A DNA stretch of 64,000 bases. Source: Chlamydia caviae GPIC (GTDB lineage Bacteria; Chlamydiota; Chlamydiia; Chlamydiales; Chlamydiaceae). Every line of letters starts with the position of its first letter. Position 1 is the first letter of the stretch. This document shows positions 1 through 10,930 of the stretch, in pieces. Under the pieces are notes generated by a model, which worked only from the letters and a program-made list of their open reading frames with translations, was not told the DNA's origin and did not search any database. The stretch is taken from assembly GCF_000007605.1 (NCBI RefSeq), contig NC_003361.3, positions 1,109,391-1,173,390 of the forward strand, given 5' to 3'. Position numbers and translations under genes: made by a program.

Positions 1-1
1 A

Positions 2-70
2 GATGAAGACCAAATGAAAGCGGTAAAAAATACTAAAAAAATAGACATGAAGAAGTCATTTCTGGGATAG
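2..70 (+). CDS. 3' end of an upstream gene (partial, tentative)
   Basis: Only this frame is open from the window edge; it ends with TAG at 68-70 and would encode a short lysine-rich, charged tail of 22 residues. The other two forward frames close within the first 15 bases. In C. trachomatis a hypothetical gene (CT580) lies before thrS, so this could be its C-terminus, but 22 codons are too few to identify a family and the opening could be chance. Confidence 0.3.
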   Translation, partial: DEDQMKAVKNTKKIDMKKSFLG

Positions 71-269
71 AAAACACCCCATTGTAAAAGAAAAAATCTT
101 TGGCTCCAACTCAAATATATTTTTACCTATAGATATCTTTTAACATAACCTCTTATCCCTCACGTAAATCTTAGGTTTTTTTTAATAAAACTCCCTTGCT
201 TTGATCCAGAAAAACGTTACAATAACAGGCATAGAAAAACAGTCTTAAAAACTTCTTAATGGAGAGAAT

Positions 270-2177
270 ATGATCCGCGTGATTTGCAACAACGAAACTG
301 TTGAGCTGCCTAAAGGCGCTACTGCTGCTGATTTCGCGAGCAAAATAAAAAATTCTCATTACTTTGCTGGCGTTGTCATAAACGATCAAATTAAAGATCT
401 ATCTACAACCCTAAACGAAGGCGATACCTTAAGATTTGTCACCTTTGAAGATTCCGAAGGAAGAGAAATTTTTCTACATACTTCTGCCCATATCCTAGCC
501 CAGGCTGTATTACGTCTCTGGCCACAAGCAGTTCCAACAATCGGACCTGTTATAAACCAGGGATTCTATTACGACTTCGCAAATCTTTCCGTGAGTGAAG
601 AGGACTTGCTCGCGATTGAAAATATGATGGAGCAAATAGTTCAAGAAAAACTTGAGGTGTCCAAAAAAACATTTAATGGCAAGGAAGAAGCTCTAAAAGA
701 ATTCATGCATAATGCATTTAAAGCAGAGCTGATTCAGGAACTTCCAGAAGGAGAAAGCATCACAGCCTACTCCCAAGGGGAATTTATGGATCTTTGTCGA
801 GGACCCCACCTGCCCTCCACGGCTCCTGTAAAAGCTTTTAAACTTTTACGTACATCCGCAGCCTATTGGAGAGGGGATCCTAGTCGGGAATCTTTAGTAA
901 GAATTTATGGGATATCTTTTCCTACAACAAAGGAGTTAAAAGAACATCTCCATCAACTAGAAGAAGCGAAAAAACGCGACCACCGCGTTTTAGGAGCAAA
1001 ACTTGACCTATTTTCTCAACAAGAATGCTCTGCTGGGATGCCTTTCTTCCATCCTAGGGGAATGATTGTTTGGGATGCATTGATAGGTTATTGGCAACGC
1101 TTACATCAACTTGCGGGTTATAAGCAAATCTTAACCCCACAACTGATGAATCGTAGTCTTTGGGAAACTTCCGGACATTGGAGCAACTATAAAGCGAACA
1201 TGTACACTCTAAAGATAGATGAGGAAGACTACGCCATTAAGCCGATGAACTGCCCCGGATGCATGTTATATTATAAAACACGCCTGCATAGCTATAAGGA
1301 ATTCCCTCTACGCATTGCGGAAATAGGTCACGTGCATCGCTATGAGGTTTCTGGAGCTCTTTCGGGACTTATGCGTGTACGCGCATTCCATCAAGATGAT
1401 GCGCACGTATTTCTAACTCCTGAGCAAGTGGAAGAAGAAACTCTAAATATTTTAAATTTAGTTTCTGAACTCTATTCAACATTTGGTCTTGAGTATCACT
1501 TGGAGCTATCCACACGTCCGGAAAAAGACACCATCGGTAGCGATGAGCTGTGGGAATTAGCAACGTCTGCTTTAGAGCGCGCTCTTATAAATTCCAACAC
1601 GCCGTTCATCATTAATCCTGGTGATGGCGCCTTTTACGGACCAAAAATTGATATTCACGTAAAAGATGCTATTCAACGTACGTGGCAATGTGGAACGATA
1701 CAGTTAGACATGTTCTTACCTGAACGCTTCGAATTAGAATATACAAATGCACAGGGAGAAAAAAGCACGCCTATTATGCTGCACCGCGCTTTGTTTGGTT
1801 CGATTGAAAGATTTTTAGGAATTCTCATAGAACATTTCAAAGGTAAGTTCCCCTTGTGGTTAAGCCCTGAGCATATTCGCCTGATTACCGTAGCGGACCG
1901 CCATCAGCCGCATGCTAAAGAACTGGCCGCTGCATGGCAGAAATTAGGTCTTGTTGTTACTGTGGACGACTCTAACGAGTCTGTAAGCAAAAAAATCCGT
2001 AATGCACAAAATATGCAGGTAAACTACATGGTCACCTTGGGAGATCGGGAAATAGAGGAAAATACCTTAGCGATACGCACCCGTGATAACCGAGTTTTAA
2101 ACGCTATGACAGTAGAGACATTTATAAATACTATACTTGAAGAAAAGAACTCTTTGAGTTTAACTCCACTATTGTAG
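270..2177 (+). CDS. thrS: Threonyl-tRNA synthetase
   Basis: Class II synthetase that charges tRNA-Thr in the cytoplasm. The 635 residues follow the bacterial layout: N-terminal TGS domain (about 1-62), editing domain with [11 protein letters not shown] near residue 70 and CRGPHLP near 180, catalytic core with [10 protein letters not shown], and a C-terminal anticodon-binding domain (from about 535). Length is normal. ATG at 270 has a good ribosome site, GGAGAG at 261-266. It is the first gene of a closely spaced + strand series that runs through uvrB; the next start is 30 bases downstream with no terminator between. Confidence 0.97.
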
Positions 2178-2207
2178 AAAACCCAGATCTAAGGACGAAC
2201 ACCTCGA

Positions 2208-2975
2208 ATGAAAACCATCGCTGTCAATAGCTTTAAAGGTGGAACAGCAAAGACATCAACTACCTTGCATTTAGGAGCCGCTTTAGCACAATATCATAAC
2301 GCACGAGTACTACTCATTGATTTTGATGCTCAAGCAAATCTTACTTCAGGACTAGGTCTTGATCCCGATTGTTACGACAGCCTTGCTGTCGTACTTCAGG
2401 GAGAAAAAAACATTCGCGAGGTGATTCGTCCTATCGAAGATACGGGATTAGATCTAATTCCCGCAGACACCTGGTTAGAACGTGTCGAAGTTTCTGGAAA
2501 TTTAGCCGCGGATCGTTATTCTCATGAACGGTTAAAACATATCTTAACCTCCGTAGAAAACGATTACGACTACGTAATTATCGACACTCCCCCATCTTTA
2601 TGTTGGCTTACAGAATCTGCATTAATCGCAGCACAGTACGCTTTAATTTGTGCTACCCCTGAATTTTATAGCGTTAAGGGGCTAGAAAGACTTTCATCAT
2701 TTATTCAAGGCATCTCCTCAAGACATCCCTTAAATATCCTCGGTGTTACTCTTTCTTTTTGGAACTATCGTGGGAAAAATAACGCAGCGTTTGCTGAGTT
2801 GATTCACAAGACGTTTCCCGGCAGGCTATTAAATACTAAGATTCGTAGAGATATTACGATTTCTGAAGCCGCGATTCATGGAAAACCTGTATTTGCCACA
2901 GCACCTTCAGCACGAGCTTCTGAGGATTACCTAAATCTGACCAAAGAATTGTTAATTTTACTGAGAGACATGTAA
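2208..2975 (+). CDS. parA: ParA/MinD-family ATPase (CT582-like, related to plasmid Pgp5)
   Basis: P-loop ATPase of the ParA/Soj/MinD class, 255 residues. The deviant Walker A is FKGGTAKTST at residues 9-18, with LLIDFDAQANLTSGLG (switch I, about 35-50) and YVIIDTPPSL (Walker B, about 125). Such proteins bind DNA non-specifically or dimerise on ATP and position a partner. The gene directly downstream is Pgp6-like; on the chlamydial plasmid a ParA homologue (Pgp5) is likewise next to Pgp6, so the pair looks like a chromosomal copy of that cassette. No parB is adjacent. Role in chromosome partition is inferred, not shown. Confidence 0.9.
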   Translation: MKTIAVNSFKGGTAKTSTTLHLGAALAQYHNARVLLIDFDAQANLTSGLGLDPDCYDSLAVVLQGEKNIREVIRPIEDTGLDLIPADTWLERVEVSGNLAADRYSHERLKHILTSVENDYDYVIIDTPPSLCWLTESALIAAQYALICATPEFYSVKGLERLSSFIQGISSRHPLNILGVTLSFWNYRGKNNAAFAELIHKTFPGRLLNTKIRRDITISEAAIHGKPVFATAPSARASEDYLNLTKELLILLRDM

Positions 2976-2979
2976 TCCC

Positions 2980-3732
2980 ATGGGAAATTTAAAAACGTTG
3001 TTAGAGAGTCGTTTCAGGAAAAATACTCAAGATAAAATGGAAACGCTAACACGCAAGCGCATGGAAGGAGAGCTCTCACCTTTCTTAAGCAGATTTTCCG
3101 ATATAAAATTATCACCAAAAGAAGAAGAGAAATTCCGTCAACTTCTAGAAAACTACACTTTTGAAGATCAGATTTCCGAAGAAGATTTGAAAAATCTCTG
3201 TACTCTCTCTGCACAAATAAAACAAATCCATCATCAGGCTGTGCTCTTACACGGAGAACGTATTAAAAAAGTCCGTGATTTATTAAAAACGTATCGCGAA
3301 GGAGCCTTCTCGGCTTGGTTACTCATCACCTACGGGAACCGACAAACTCCTTACAACTTTCTCGTATATTACGAATTATTTTCTACTCTTCCCGAACCAT
3401 TGAAAATAGAAGCTGAGAAAATGCCCAGACAGGCTATCTACACACTAGCTTCTCGACAAGGACCTCAAGAAAAAAAAGAAGCCATTATTCGTAATTACCG
3501 TGGAGAAAGTAAAGGCGAGCTTTTAGATATTATTAGAAAAGAATTTCCTTTAATTTCTACAGATCGTCGTCAAACATGTTTAGCAAAACAAGCGCTAGCT
3601 ATACTTTCCAAAGGTTCACAATTATTAAAAAAATGCTCGGAATTATCTCCTGAGGATTATTCTTCCCTGGAAAAATTGATAAAAAAGCTTCAAAAAGTTA
3701 AAAATAACTTCTTTCCCAATACAAAGGTCTAA
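2980..3732 (+). CDS. Pgp6-like plasmid protein homologue (CT583-like)
   Basis: 250-residue, charged, mostly helical protein without membrane segments or signal peptide. By length, position behind a ParA gene and the central region (GERIKKVRDLLKTYREGAFS at about 92-111) I take it as the chromosomal homologue of the chlamydial plasmid protein Pgp6-D; this rests on memory of the family and synteny. The start is 4 bases after the parA stop, so the two are probably translated together. Biochemical function is unknown; a partner or adaptor of the ParA ATPase is a reasonable inference. Confidence 0.75.
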   Translation: MGNLKTLLESRFRKNTQDKMETLTRKRMEGELSPFLSRFSDIKLSPKEEEKFRQLLENYTFEDQISEEDLKNLCTLSAQIKQIHHQAVLLHGERIKKVRDLLKTYREGAFSAWLLITYGNRQTPYNFLVYYELFSTLPEPLKIEAEKMPRQAIYTLASRQGPQEKKEAIIRNYRGESKGELLDIIRKEFPLISTDRRQTCLAKQALAILSKGSQLLKKCSELSPEDYSSLEKLIKKLQKVKNNFFPNTKV

Positions 3733-3735
3733 TAT

Positions 3736-4290
3736 ATGGCAGCTAAATCAAAAACACTAGAACTGGAAGATAATATTTTTCTTATTCTTGAAGGAAATTT
3801 AAAAAGAATTTTTGCCACCCCTATTGGCTACACTACATTCCGAGAATTTCAAAATGTTGTTTTTAATTGCTCTCAAGGCCAACAAGAAACAGCGAATTTC
3901 TTTTTTGAAATGCTCATCAACGGAAAACTCATTCATGAACTTTCTGTCGATCAAAAACAAGCAGCTCAAAGTCTAATCACTGAATTTATGATGCCTATTC
4001 GTGTTGCTAAAGATATTCATGAGCGTGGTGAATTTATTAACTTCATTACATCAGATATGCTTTCTCAGCAAGAGCGCTGCGTATTCTTGAATCGCTTATC
4101 TAGAGTAGACGGACAAGAGTTCCTATTAATGACCGATGTGCAAAATACCTGCCATTTAATTCGTCATCTATTAGCAAGACTTTTGGAAGCGCAAAAGAAC
4201 CCTGTGGGAGAAAAAAATCTTCAAGAAATTCAAGAAGATATCATATCCTTGAAGAATCATTTTGAAGAACTTGAAAAGTCTGTTCAATAA
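3736..4290 (+). CDS. CT584-like conserved chlamydial protein
   Basis: 184 residues, acidic, with a C-terminal helical/coiled segment (about 150-184). It matches the gene order ParA - Pgp6-like - CT584 - trpS of C. trachomatis. CT584 has a published crystal structure and was discussed as a possible type III secretion needle-tip protein; that role is not settled and nothing in the sequence proves it. There is no signal peptide or membrane helix. The start is 3 bases after the preceding stop and 10 bases separate its stop from trpS, which places it in a housekeeping operon rather than with type III genes. Confidence 0.8.
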   Translation: MAAKSKTLELEDNIFLILEGNLKRIFATPIGYTTFREFQNVVFNCSQGQQETANFFFEMLINGKLIHELSVDQKQAAQSLITEFMMPIRVAKDIHERGEFINFITSDMLSQQERCVFLNRLSRVDGQEFLLMTDVQNTCHLIRHLLARLLEAQKNPVGEKNLQEIQEDIISLKNHFEELEKSVQ

Positions 4291-4300
4291 GTAAAGATTT

Positions 4301-5338
4301 ATGAATAAAAAAAAACGCGTACTCACTGGAGATCGGCCAACAGGAAAGCTGCATTTAGGTCATTGGGTCGGATCCATCAAAAATCGTTTAGATTTACAGA
4401 ATAACCCCGCTTATGATTGCTTTTTCATCATAGCAGATCTCCACACTCTTACAACCAGGGTGCGTAAAGAACAGGTTGTAGATGTTGATAATCACATTTA
4501 CGAAGTTCTTGCAGACTGGTTGAGCGTGGGGATAGATCCGAACAAATCCTCTATTTACCTACAATCAGCAATTCCTGAGATTTATGAGCTCCATTTGCTA
4601 TTTTCCATGCTAATTTCCGTAAACCGCATTATGGGAATTCCTAGTCTTAAAGAAATGGCGAAAAACGCTTCCATTGAAGAAGGTGGGTTATCTTTGGGAT
4701 TGATGGGTTATCCTGTATTACAAAGTGCTGATATTCTTCTTGCAAAAGCTCAGCTTGTTCCCGTAGGGAAAGATAATGAAGCACACATAGAGTTAACACG
4801 TGATATTGCGCGCAATTTCAACCGTTTATACGGAGAGATTTTCCCCGAACCTGAAACCCTACAAGGAGAACTTACCTCTCTAGTAGGTATTGATGGTCAA
4901 GGGAAAATGAGTAAATCGGCAAACAATGCTATTTACCTTTCTGATGATGACGCTACTATCGAAGATAAGGTCAGAAGGATGTATACGGATCCAAATCGAA
5001 TTCATGCATCAACTCCGGGCCGTGTTGAGGGAAATCCTCTATTTATCTATCACGATATTTTCAACCCTAATAAAGAAGAGGTTGAAGAGTTTAAAACACG
5101 TTACCGTCAAGGATGTATAAAAGATGTTGAAATAAAAACTCGTCTTGCTGAGGAGTTAATCCGCTTCTTACAACCTTTTAGAGAGAAACGTGCTGAGCTA
5201 CTAGCACATCCTAAAATTCTTCAAGAAGCCTTGCAGAAAGGCACCGAAAACATGTGTGCTTTAGCAAAAGAAACTATGGAAGAAGTCCATAATACCCTAG
5301 AGTTAAGTCGTAAATGGCGTTCGCGTCTATCGCTATAA
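4301..5338 (+). CDS. trpS: Tryptophanyl-tRNA synthetase
   Basis: Class I synthetase charging tRNA-Trp, 345 residues, the usual length. The HIGH-type signature is [13 protein letters not shown] near residue 13-25 and the KMSKS loop is [10 protein letters not shown] near 200. The intervening Rossmann fold and C-terminal helical anticodon domain are intact. The gene starts 10 bases after the CT584-like stop and is 12 bases ahead of uvrB, consistent with a shared transcript. Nothing unusual is visible. Confidence 0.97.
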   Translation: MNKKKRVLTGDRPTGKLHLGHWVGSIKNRLDLQNNPAYDCFFIIADLHTLTTRVRKEQVVDVDNHIYEVLADWLSVGIDPNKSSIYLQSAIPEIYELHLLFSMLISVNRIMGIPSLKEMAKNASIEEGGLSLGLMGYPVLQSADILLAKAQLVPVGKDNEAHIELTRDIARNFNRLYGEIFPEPETLQGELTSLVGIDGQGKMSKSANNAIYLSDDDATIEDKVRRMYTDPNRIHASTPGRVEGNPLFIYHDIFNPNKEEVEEFKTRYRQGCIKDVEIKTRLAEELIRFLQPFREKRAELLAHPKILQEALQKGTENMCALAKETMEEVHNTLELSRKWRSRLSL

Positions 5339-5350
5339 CCTATTCATGCT

Positions 5351-7321
5351 ATGACTTTTGAATTACGAGCAGCTTTTGCCCCTTGTGGCGATCAGCCAGA
5401 GGCGATTGCTAAACTTACTCAAGGCATACGTAATGATGTACAATCTCAAGTACTTTTAGGGACTACGGGCTCTGGGAAAACTTTCACCATTGCCAATGTT
5501 GTTGCTAATGTTAATCGTCCTACGCTCGTATTGGCACATAATAAAACATTAGCAGCACAATTATACCAAGAATTCAAAGAATTCTTTCCCAACAATGCTG
5601 TCGAGTATTTCATCTCCTATTACGATTACTATCAACCTGAAGCCTACATTGCGCGTAATGATACCTACATAGAAAAAAGCCTCTTAATCAATAGTGAAAT
5701 CGATAAACTCCGTTTATCTGCAACACGATCTATTTTAGAGCGTAGAGATACCTTAATCGTCTCTTCTGTGTCTTGTATTTATGGTATTGGTTCTCCCGAA
5801 AACTATGCTTCTATGGCTTTAGAGCTAAAGGTAGGAAAAGAATACCCACGCACGTTACTTGCTGCTCAGCTTGTGAAAATGAACTATCAAGCTTCTCCTG
5901 TAGCACAACGTTCAACATTTCGTGAACGCGGGAGCGTTATTGATATTTTCCCTGCTTATGAAAGTGATCAAGCTATCCGCTTAGAATTTTTCAATGATAC
6001 GCTATCCTCCATAGAATATAGCGACCCCCTGACTATGATCCCTACAGCGTCGGTAGCCTCAACGATTATCTATCCAGGGTCGCATTACGTCACTCCTGAA
6101 GCTGTGCGTGAACAAGCTATCTGCTCTATACGGGAAGAATTAGAAGAGCGTATGCTATTCTTCCACGATCGCCCTGTAGAACAAGATAGATTATTTCATA
6201 GAACCACGCACGATATCGAAATGATAAAAGAAACAGGATTTTGTAAAGGAATAGAAAACTATTCTCGTCACTTTACAAAAATGCCTCCTGGAGCACCTCC
6301 TGCTTGCCTTTTAGATTATTTCCCCGAAGATTTCCTATTAGTCATAGATGAATCACATCAAACACTACCGCAGATACGAGCTATGTACCGCGGAGATCTA
6401 TCTAGAAAGCAGTCTTTGGTAGAATATGGCTTTCGGCTTCCCTCTGCTTATGACAACCGTCCTTTGACCTATGAAGAAGCTCAGAAGTATTTCCATAATG
6501 TAATTTATGTATCTGCAACGCCCGGAGAAACAGAGCTAAACGAAAGTCAAGGACATATCGTAGAACAAATCATCCGCCCTACAGGAATTCCTGATCCTAT
6601 TCCAGAAATTCGTCCTGCAACAGGGCAAGTAGATGATCTACTTGAAGAGATCCGCAAACGCTTATCTAAATCTCAGGAAAAGATTTTAGTCATTTCTATT
6701 ACTAAAAAGCTCGCTGAAGATATCGCTGCTTTCCTTTCAGAATTAGATATTGCTGCAGCATATCTACATTCTGGAATAGAAACTGCAGAGCGTACTCGTA
6801 TTCTTGCAGATTTACGTTTGGGAAATATTGATGTACTTATAGGCGTAAACTTACTCCGCGAAGGATTAGATCTTCCTGAAGTCTCTTTAGTCGCTATTCT
6901 TGATGCCGATAAAGAGGGTTTTTTACGTAGTACCTCTTCTTTAATACAGTTTTGTGGAAGAGCGGCAAGAAATGTAGAAGGGAAGGTTATCTTCTACGCC
7001 GATCAAAAAACACGCTCTATAGAACAAACCCTAAAAGAAACGGAACGCCGTCGGCAGATACAATTAGATTACAATAAGGCAAATAACATTACGCCTAAAC
7101 CCATTATTAAAGCGATCTTTGCCAATCCTATCCCTCAGGGAGGGAAAAAAGAATCACAAGAGCCTGCTAAAACCCCTCTATCGATAAAAGAATTAGAAAA
7201 GCTGATAAAAAAATTTGAAAATCTCATGCAAGAAGCAGCTCATGAATTTCGATTTGATGAAGCTGCAAAATATCGAGATAAAATGAAAGCTGCTAAAGAA
7301 CAACTTCTTTATCTTTCATAA
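5351..7321 (+). CDS. uvrB: Excinuclease ABC subunit B
   Basis: Damage-verifying helicase-like subunit of nucleotide excision repair. 656 residues with Walker [10 protein letters not shown] (about 37-45), the tyrosine-rich DNA-clamping beta-hairpin [11 protein letters not shown] (about 91-101), DESH (about 335), helicase C-terminal motifs with QFCGRAARN (about 535), and the C-terminal UVR domain (about 610-655) that contacts UvrA/UvrC. Complete and normal in length. Last gene of the thrS-uvrB group; a 178-base gap follows. Confidence 0.97.
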
Positions 7322-7415
7322 AACATTGCTAAAATCCCGAATGAAATCTGCTTGCTTTTTGTAAAATCAGCCCCTAATATTGCCATTAAGCTCTCCCCTA
7401 TGTAACCCGATCTAA

Positions 7416-7445
7416 TAACATAATGAGTATACGCAGATTATGTTA
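7416..7445. promoter_or_regulatory. 9-bp perfect inverted repeat upstream of eno
   Basis: TAACATAAT at 7416-7424 is repeated inverted as ATTATGTTA at 7437-7445 around a 12-base loop, 55 bases before the eno start. There is no T-run, so it is not a standard terminator. It could be an operator for a dimeric regulator or a structured leader; no factor can be named. Confidence 0.35.
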
Positions 7446-7493
7446 AATAAGTTCCTGGGAGCTAATATCCAACCCCTTGACAAAAGAGATTAA

Positions 7494-8774
<1,281 letters not shown>

Positions 8775-8786
8775 AATCGCCTACAG

Positions 8787-8826
8787 ATCGCTTTCTAGAA
8801 ATAACTAGAAAGCGATTGTCTTTTTA
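8787..8826 (+). terminator. Rho-independent terminator of eno
   Basis: A perfect 12-bp stem, ATCGCTTTCTAG at 8787-8798 and CTAGAAAGCGAT at 8805-8816, with loop AAATAA, is followed by a T-rich stretch (8817-8826). It lies 12 bases after the eno stop. Confidence 0.9.
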
Positions 8827-9022
8827 TTCTAACAACACTTCTGCACTACCCATCTGATCTCTTTTAGACAAGCTATACAGATAGATAAACTCTCTTGGTG
8901 CATTAAATAGTAGATGTCTGCTTAAGCAAAATTTTCTATATACTTAAGAAATGAAGAAAGAGGGCATATGACGATCAAAATGATCTTTCATATCCTATCT
9001 TATAACTACTGATTTAATGTAG

Positions 9023-10930
9023 ATGATCCCTTTTACAAAAACGATAGGCTACCGTTTATGGTTAGCATGTGTAGCTGCGATATTAATTCCCCTAGGAATT
9101 AATATCGTGCTACTCAACTTCCGACAATACCACACTACAGTTTCATCAGTTGCCGCAGCATTTAAAGAAAATGCTTCTTTTAAGGCGGATACTCTCATGC
9201 AAATAGTTCCGCTAAATGCTGATGTTTTAGCATTATTTTCAGAAGTTTTAGATCTTGATGAGGGAGTTCCCTCGGTTCCTAATGTTGAACTTAGCAATGA
9301 AATGCAAAGGATCTTCAGCTCAACATATGACGAAATCTCTTTAATTAAACTGCAACCTAACGGAGAGAAAATCGTTGTAGCCTCTAGCCAGCCAGAACGT
9401 CTTGGGGAAAATTATAAAAATAAAATAGATATTCCTAGCCACTTGCCTTTAGCAGCAACTTTTAAACAATCTTCAGACAAGCATGAAGTTTTTTCAGTAA
9501 TGCAGGTAAATATCTTTGATAATGATACCCACGAACTCCTAGGGATTCTCTATACAACTCATAATATTGAAAAATTCCTAAAAGATATTCTTATAAATAC
9601 TCAAGCTTACTTCACTGTAAAAACAGCTATTTTATCTAAAGACGGTGTTATATTAAAAGCCTCTGACCCAGATTTAGACCTTCGAGCTATTTATCCTCAT
9701 GTTACTGAAAAACAATTCTGCGATACTTTCCTAGATATAGATTCCTGCCCAAAAGGAATTGCTCTAAATCCTCTTTCGCTAACGCCTTTACCTATAGAGC
9801 CAAACTTTTTCTCCTTTAAAAACGGAAATCAGGAAATATGGAGTTATCTCGCTAACGTTCCTCATATGGATTTGTCCGTTCTCTCTTATGGGACAAAGAC
9901 TGAGCTCTTTTCTACCTTATGGAAACGTACGTTAATTTATTTTGCTTACTTTTTATGCGTTGTTTTAGGGAGTATCATTGCCTATCTTGCTGCGAAGAGA
10001 TTATCTTTGCCGATCCGCAAACTCGCCACTGTCATCATACAAACAAGAGACAACATCCGCGATCCTTATGTGGATGATTCCCTAGGGTTTGAAGTTAACA
10101 GGTTGGGGCATATTTTTAACGCCATGGTACAAAGTTTAGACCAACAACAAACCTTAGCTGAGAAAAATTACGCTATTAAAGAAAGTGCACAAAATGCCCT
10201 GCGTCTTGGTGAACAAGCCCAACAAAGACTCCTCCCCAATACTCTTCCTAACTATCCCCATGTTGAATTAGCAAAAGCCTATATCCCCGCGATTACCGTA
10301 GGAGGAGATTTCTTCGATGCCTTTATCGTAGGTGAAGGAGATAAAGCTACATTATTTTTAATTGTTGCTGATGCTTCTGGGAAAGGTGTCCATGCTTGCG
10401 GATATTCTTTATTCCTTAAGAATATGTTGCGCACATTCCTATCGCAAACCCCTTCTATAAAAGAAGCTATAGAACAAACATCCTTGCTATTTTATAAGAA
10501 CACCGCGAATTCAGGGATGTTTGTCACCTTATGTGTCTACAGCTACAATTATAAAACAGGAAGTGTAGAGTTTTACTCCTGCGGCCATAATCCCGCATGT
10601 TACCTATCTCCTAATGGAGAGGTTTCCCTTCTTTATCATCAAGGAATGGCCCTGGGATTCCTTCCTAACATTCCTGATATCCCTACAACAAGTTTCCAAC
10701 CAGCTCCAGGATCTTTGATTATCTTATATTCAGATGGCATTACAGAAGCTCATAATAAAGCTTTTGAAATGTTTGGTGAAGAACGGTTAAAAAGCGCTGT
10801 AAAAACCTTAGTAGGAAAAAGCGCAGAAGATGCTATGCATTCTTTAATGCTATCTGTGAAAACTTTCGTAGGGAATAGCCATCAACATGATGACATTACC
10901 TTGCTGATTCTTAAAATAGCGGACTCATGA
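9023..10930 (+). CDS. rsbU: RsbU-type membrane PP2C phosphatase
   Basis: Sensor phosphatase of the partner-switching (RsbV/RsbW) system. 635 residues: membrane helix (about 12-32), periplasmic sensor region (about 35-295), second helix (about 300-325), HAMP-like linker, then a SpoIIE/PP2C domain (about 400-632). Metal-binding motifs are intact: GGDFFD with D429 and D432, DASGKG with D450, and SDGITEA with D571. Published work on the C. trachomatis orthologue (CT588) links its periplasmic domain to a small-metabolite signal; that is from memory. The stop overlaps the next start by 4 bases (ATGA), so it is coupled to a degenerate paralogue. Confidence 0.93.
   Translation: MIPFTKTIGYRLWLACVAAILIPLGINIVLLNFRQYHTTVSSVAAAFKENASFKADTLMQIVPLNADVLALFSEVLDLDEGVPSVPNVELSNEMQRIFSSTYDEISLIKLQPNGEKIVVASSQPERLGENYKNKIDIPSHLPLAATFKQSSDKHEVFSVMQVNIFDNDTHELLGILYTTHNIEKFLKDILINTQAYFTVKTAILSKDGVILKASDPDLDLRAIYPHVTEKQFCDTFLDIDSCPKGIALNPLSLTPLPIEPNFFSFKNGNQEIWSYLANVPHMDLSVLSYGTKTELFSTLWKRTLIYFAYFLCVVLGSIIAYLAAKRLSLPIRKLATVIIQTRDNIRDPYVDDSLGFEVNRLGHIFNAMVQSLDQQQTLAEKNYAIKESAQNALRLGEQAQQRLLPNTLPNYPHVELAKAYIPAITVGGDFFDAFIVGEGDKATLFLIVADASGKGVHACGYSLFLKNMLRTFLSQTPSIKEAIEQTSLLFYKNTANSGMFVTLCVYSYNYKTGSVEFYSCGHNPACYLSPNGEVSLLYHQGMALGFLPNIPDIPTTSFQPAPGSLIILYSDGITEAHNKAFEMFGEERLKSAVKTLVGKSAEDAMHSLMLSVKTFVGNSHQHDDITLLILKIADS

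Noticed and set aside
171..389. Minus-strand frame of 72 codons over the thrS start
   Set aside because: It covers the thrS leader and first codons on the opposite strand and has no protein-like composition or ribosome site.
2208..2975. MinD of a division-site system
   Set aside because: No minC or minE beside it, and the neighbour is Pgp6-like, so a ParA-type role is better supported.
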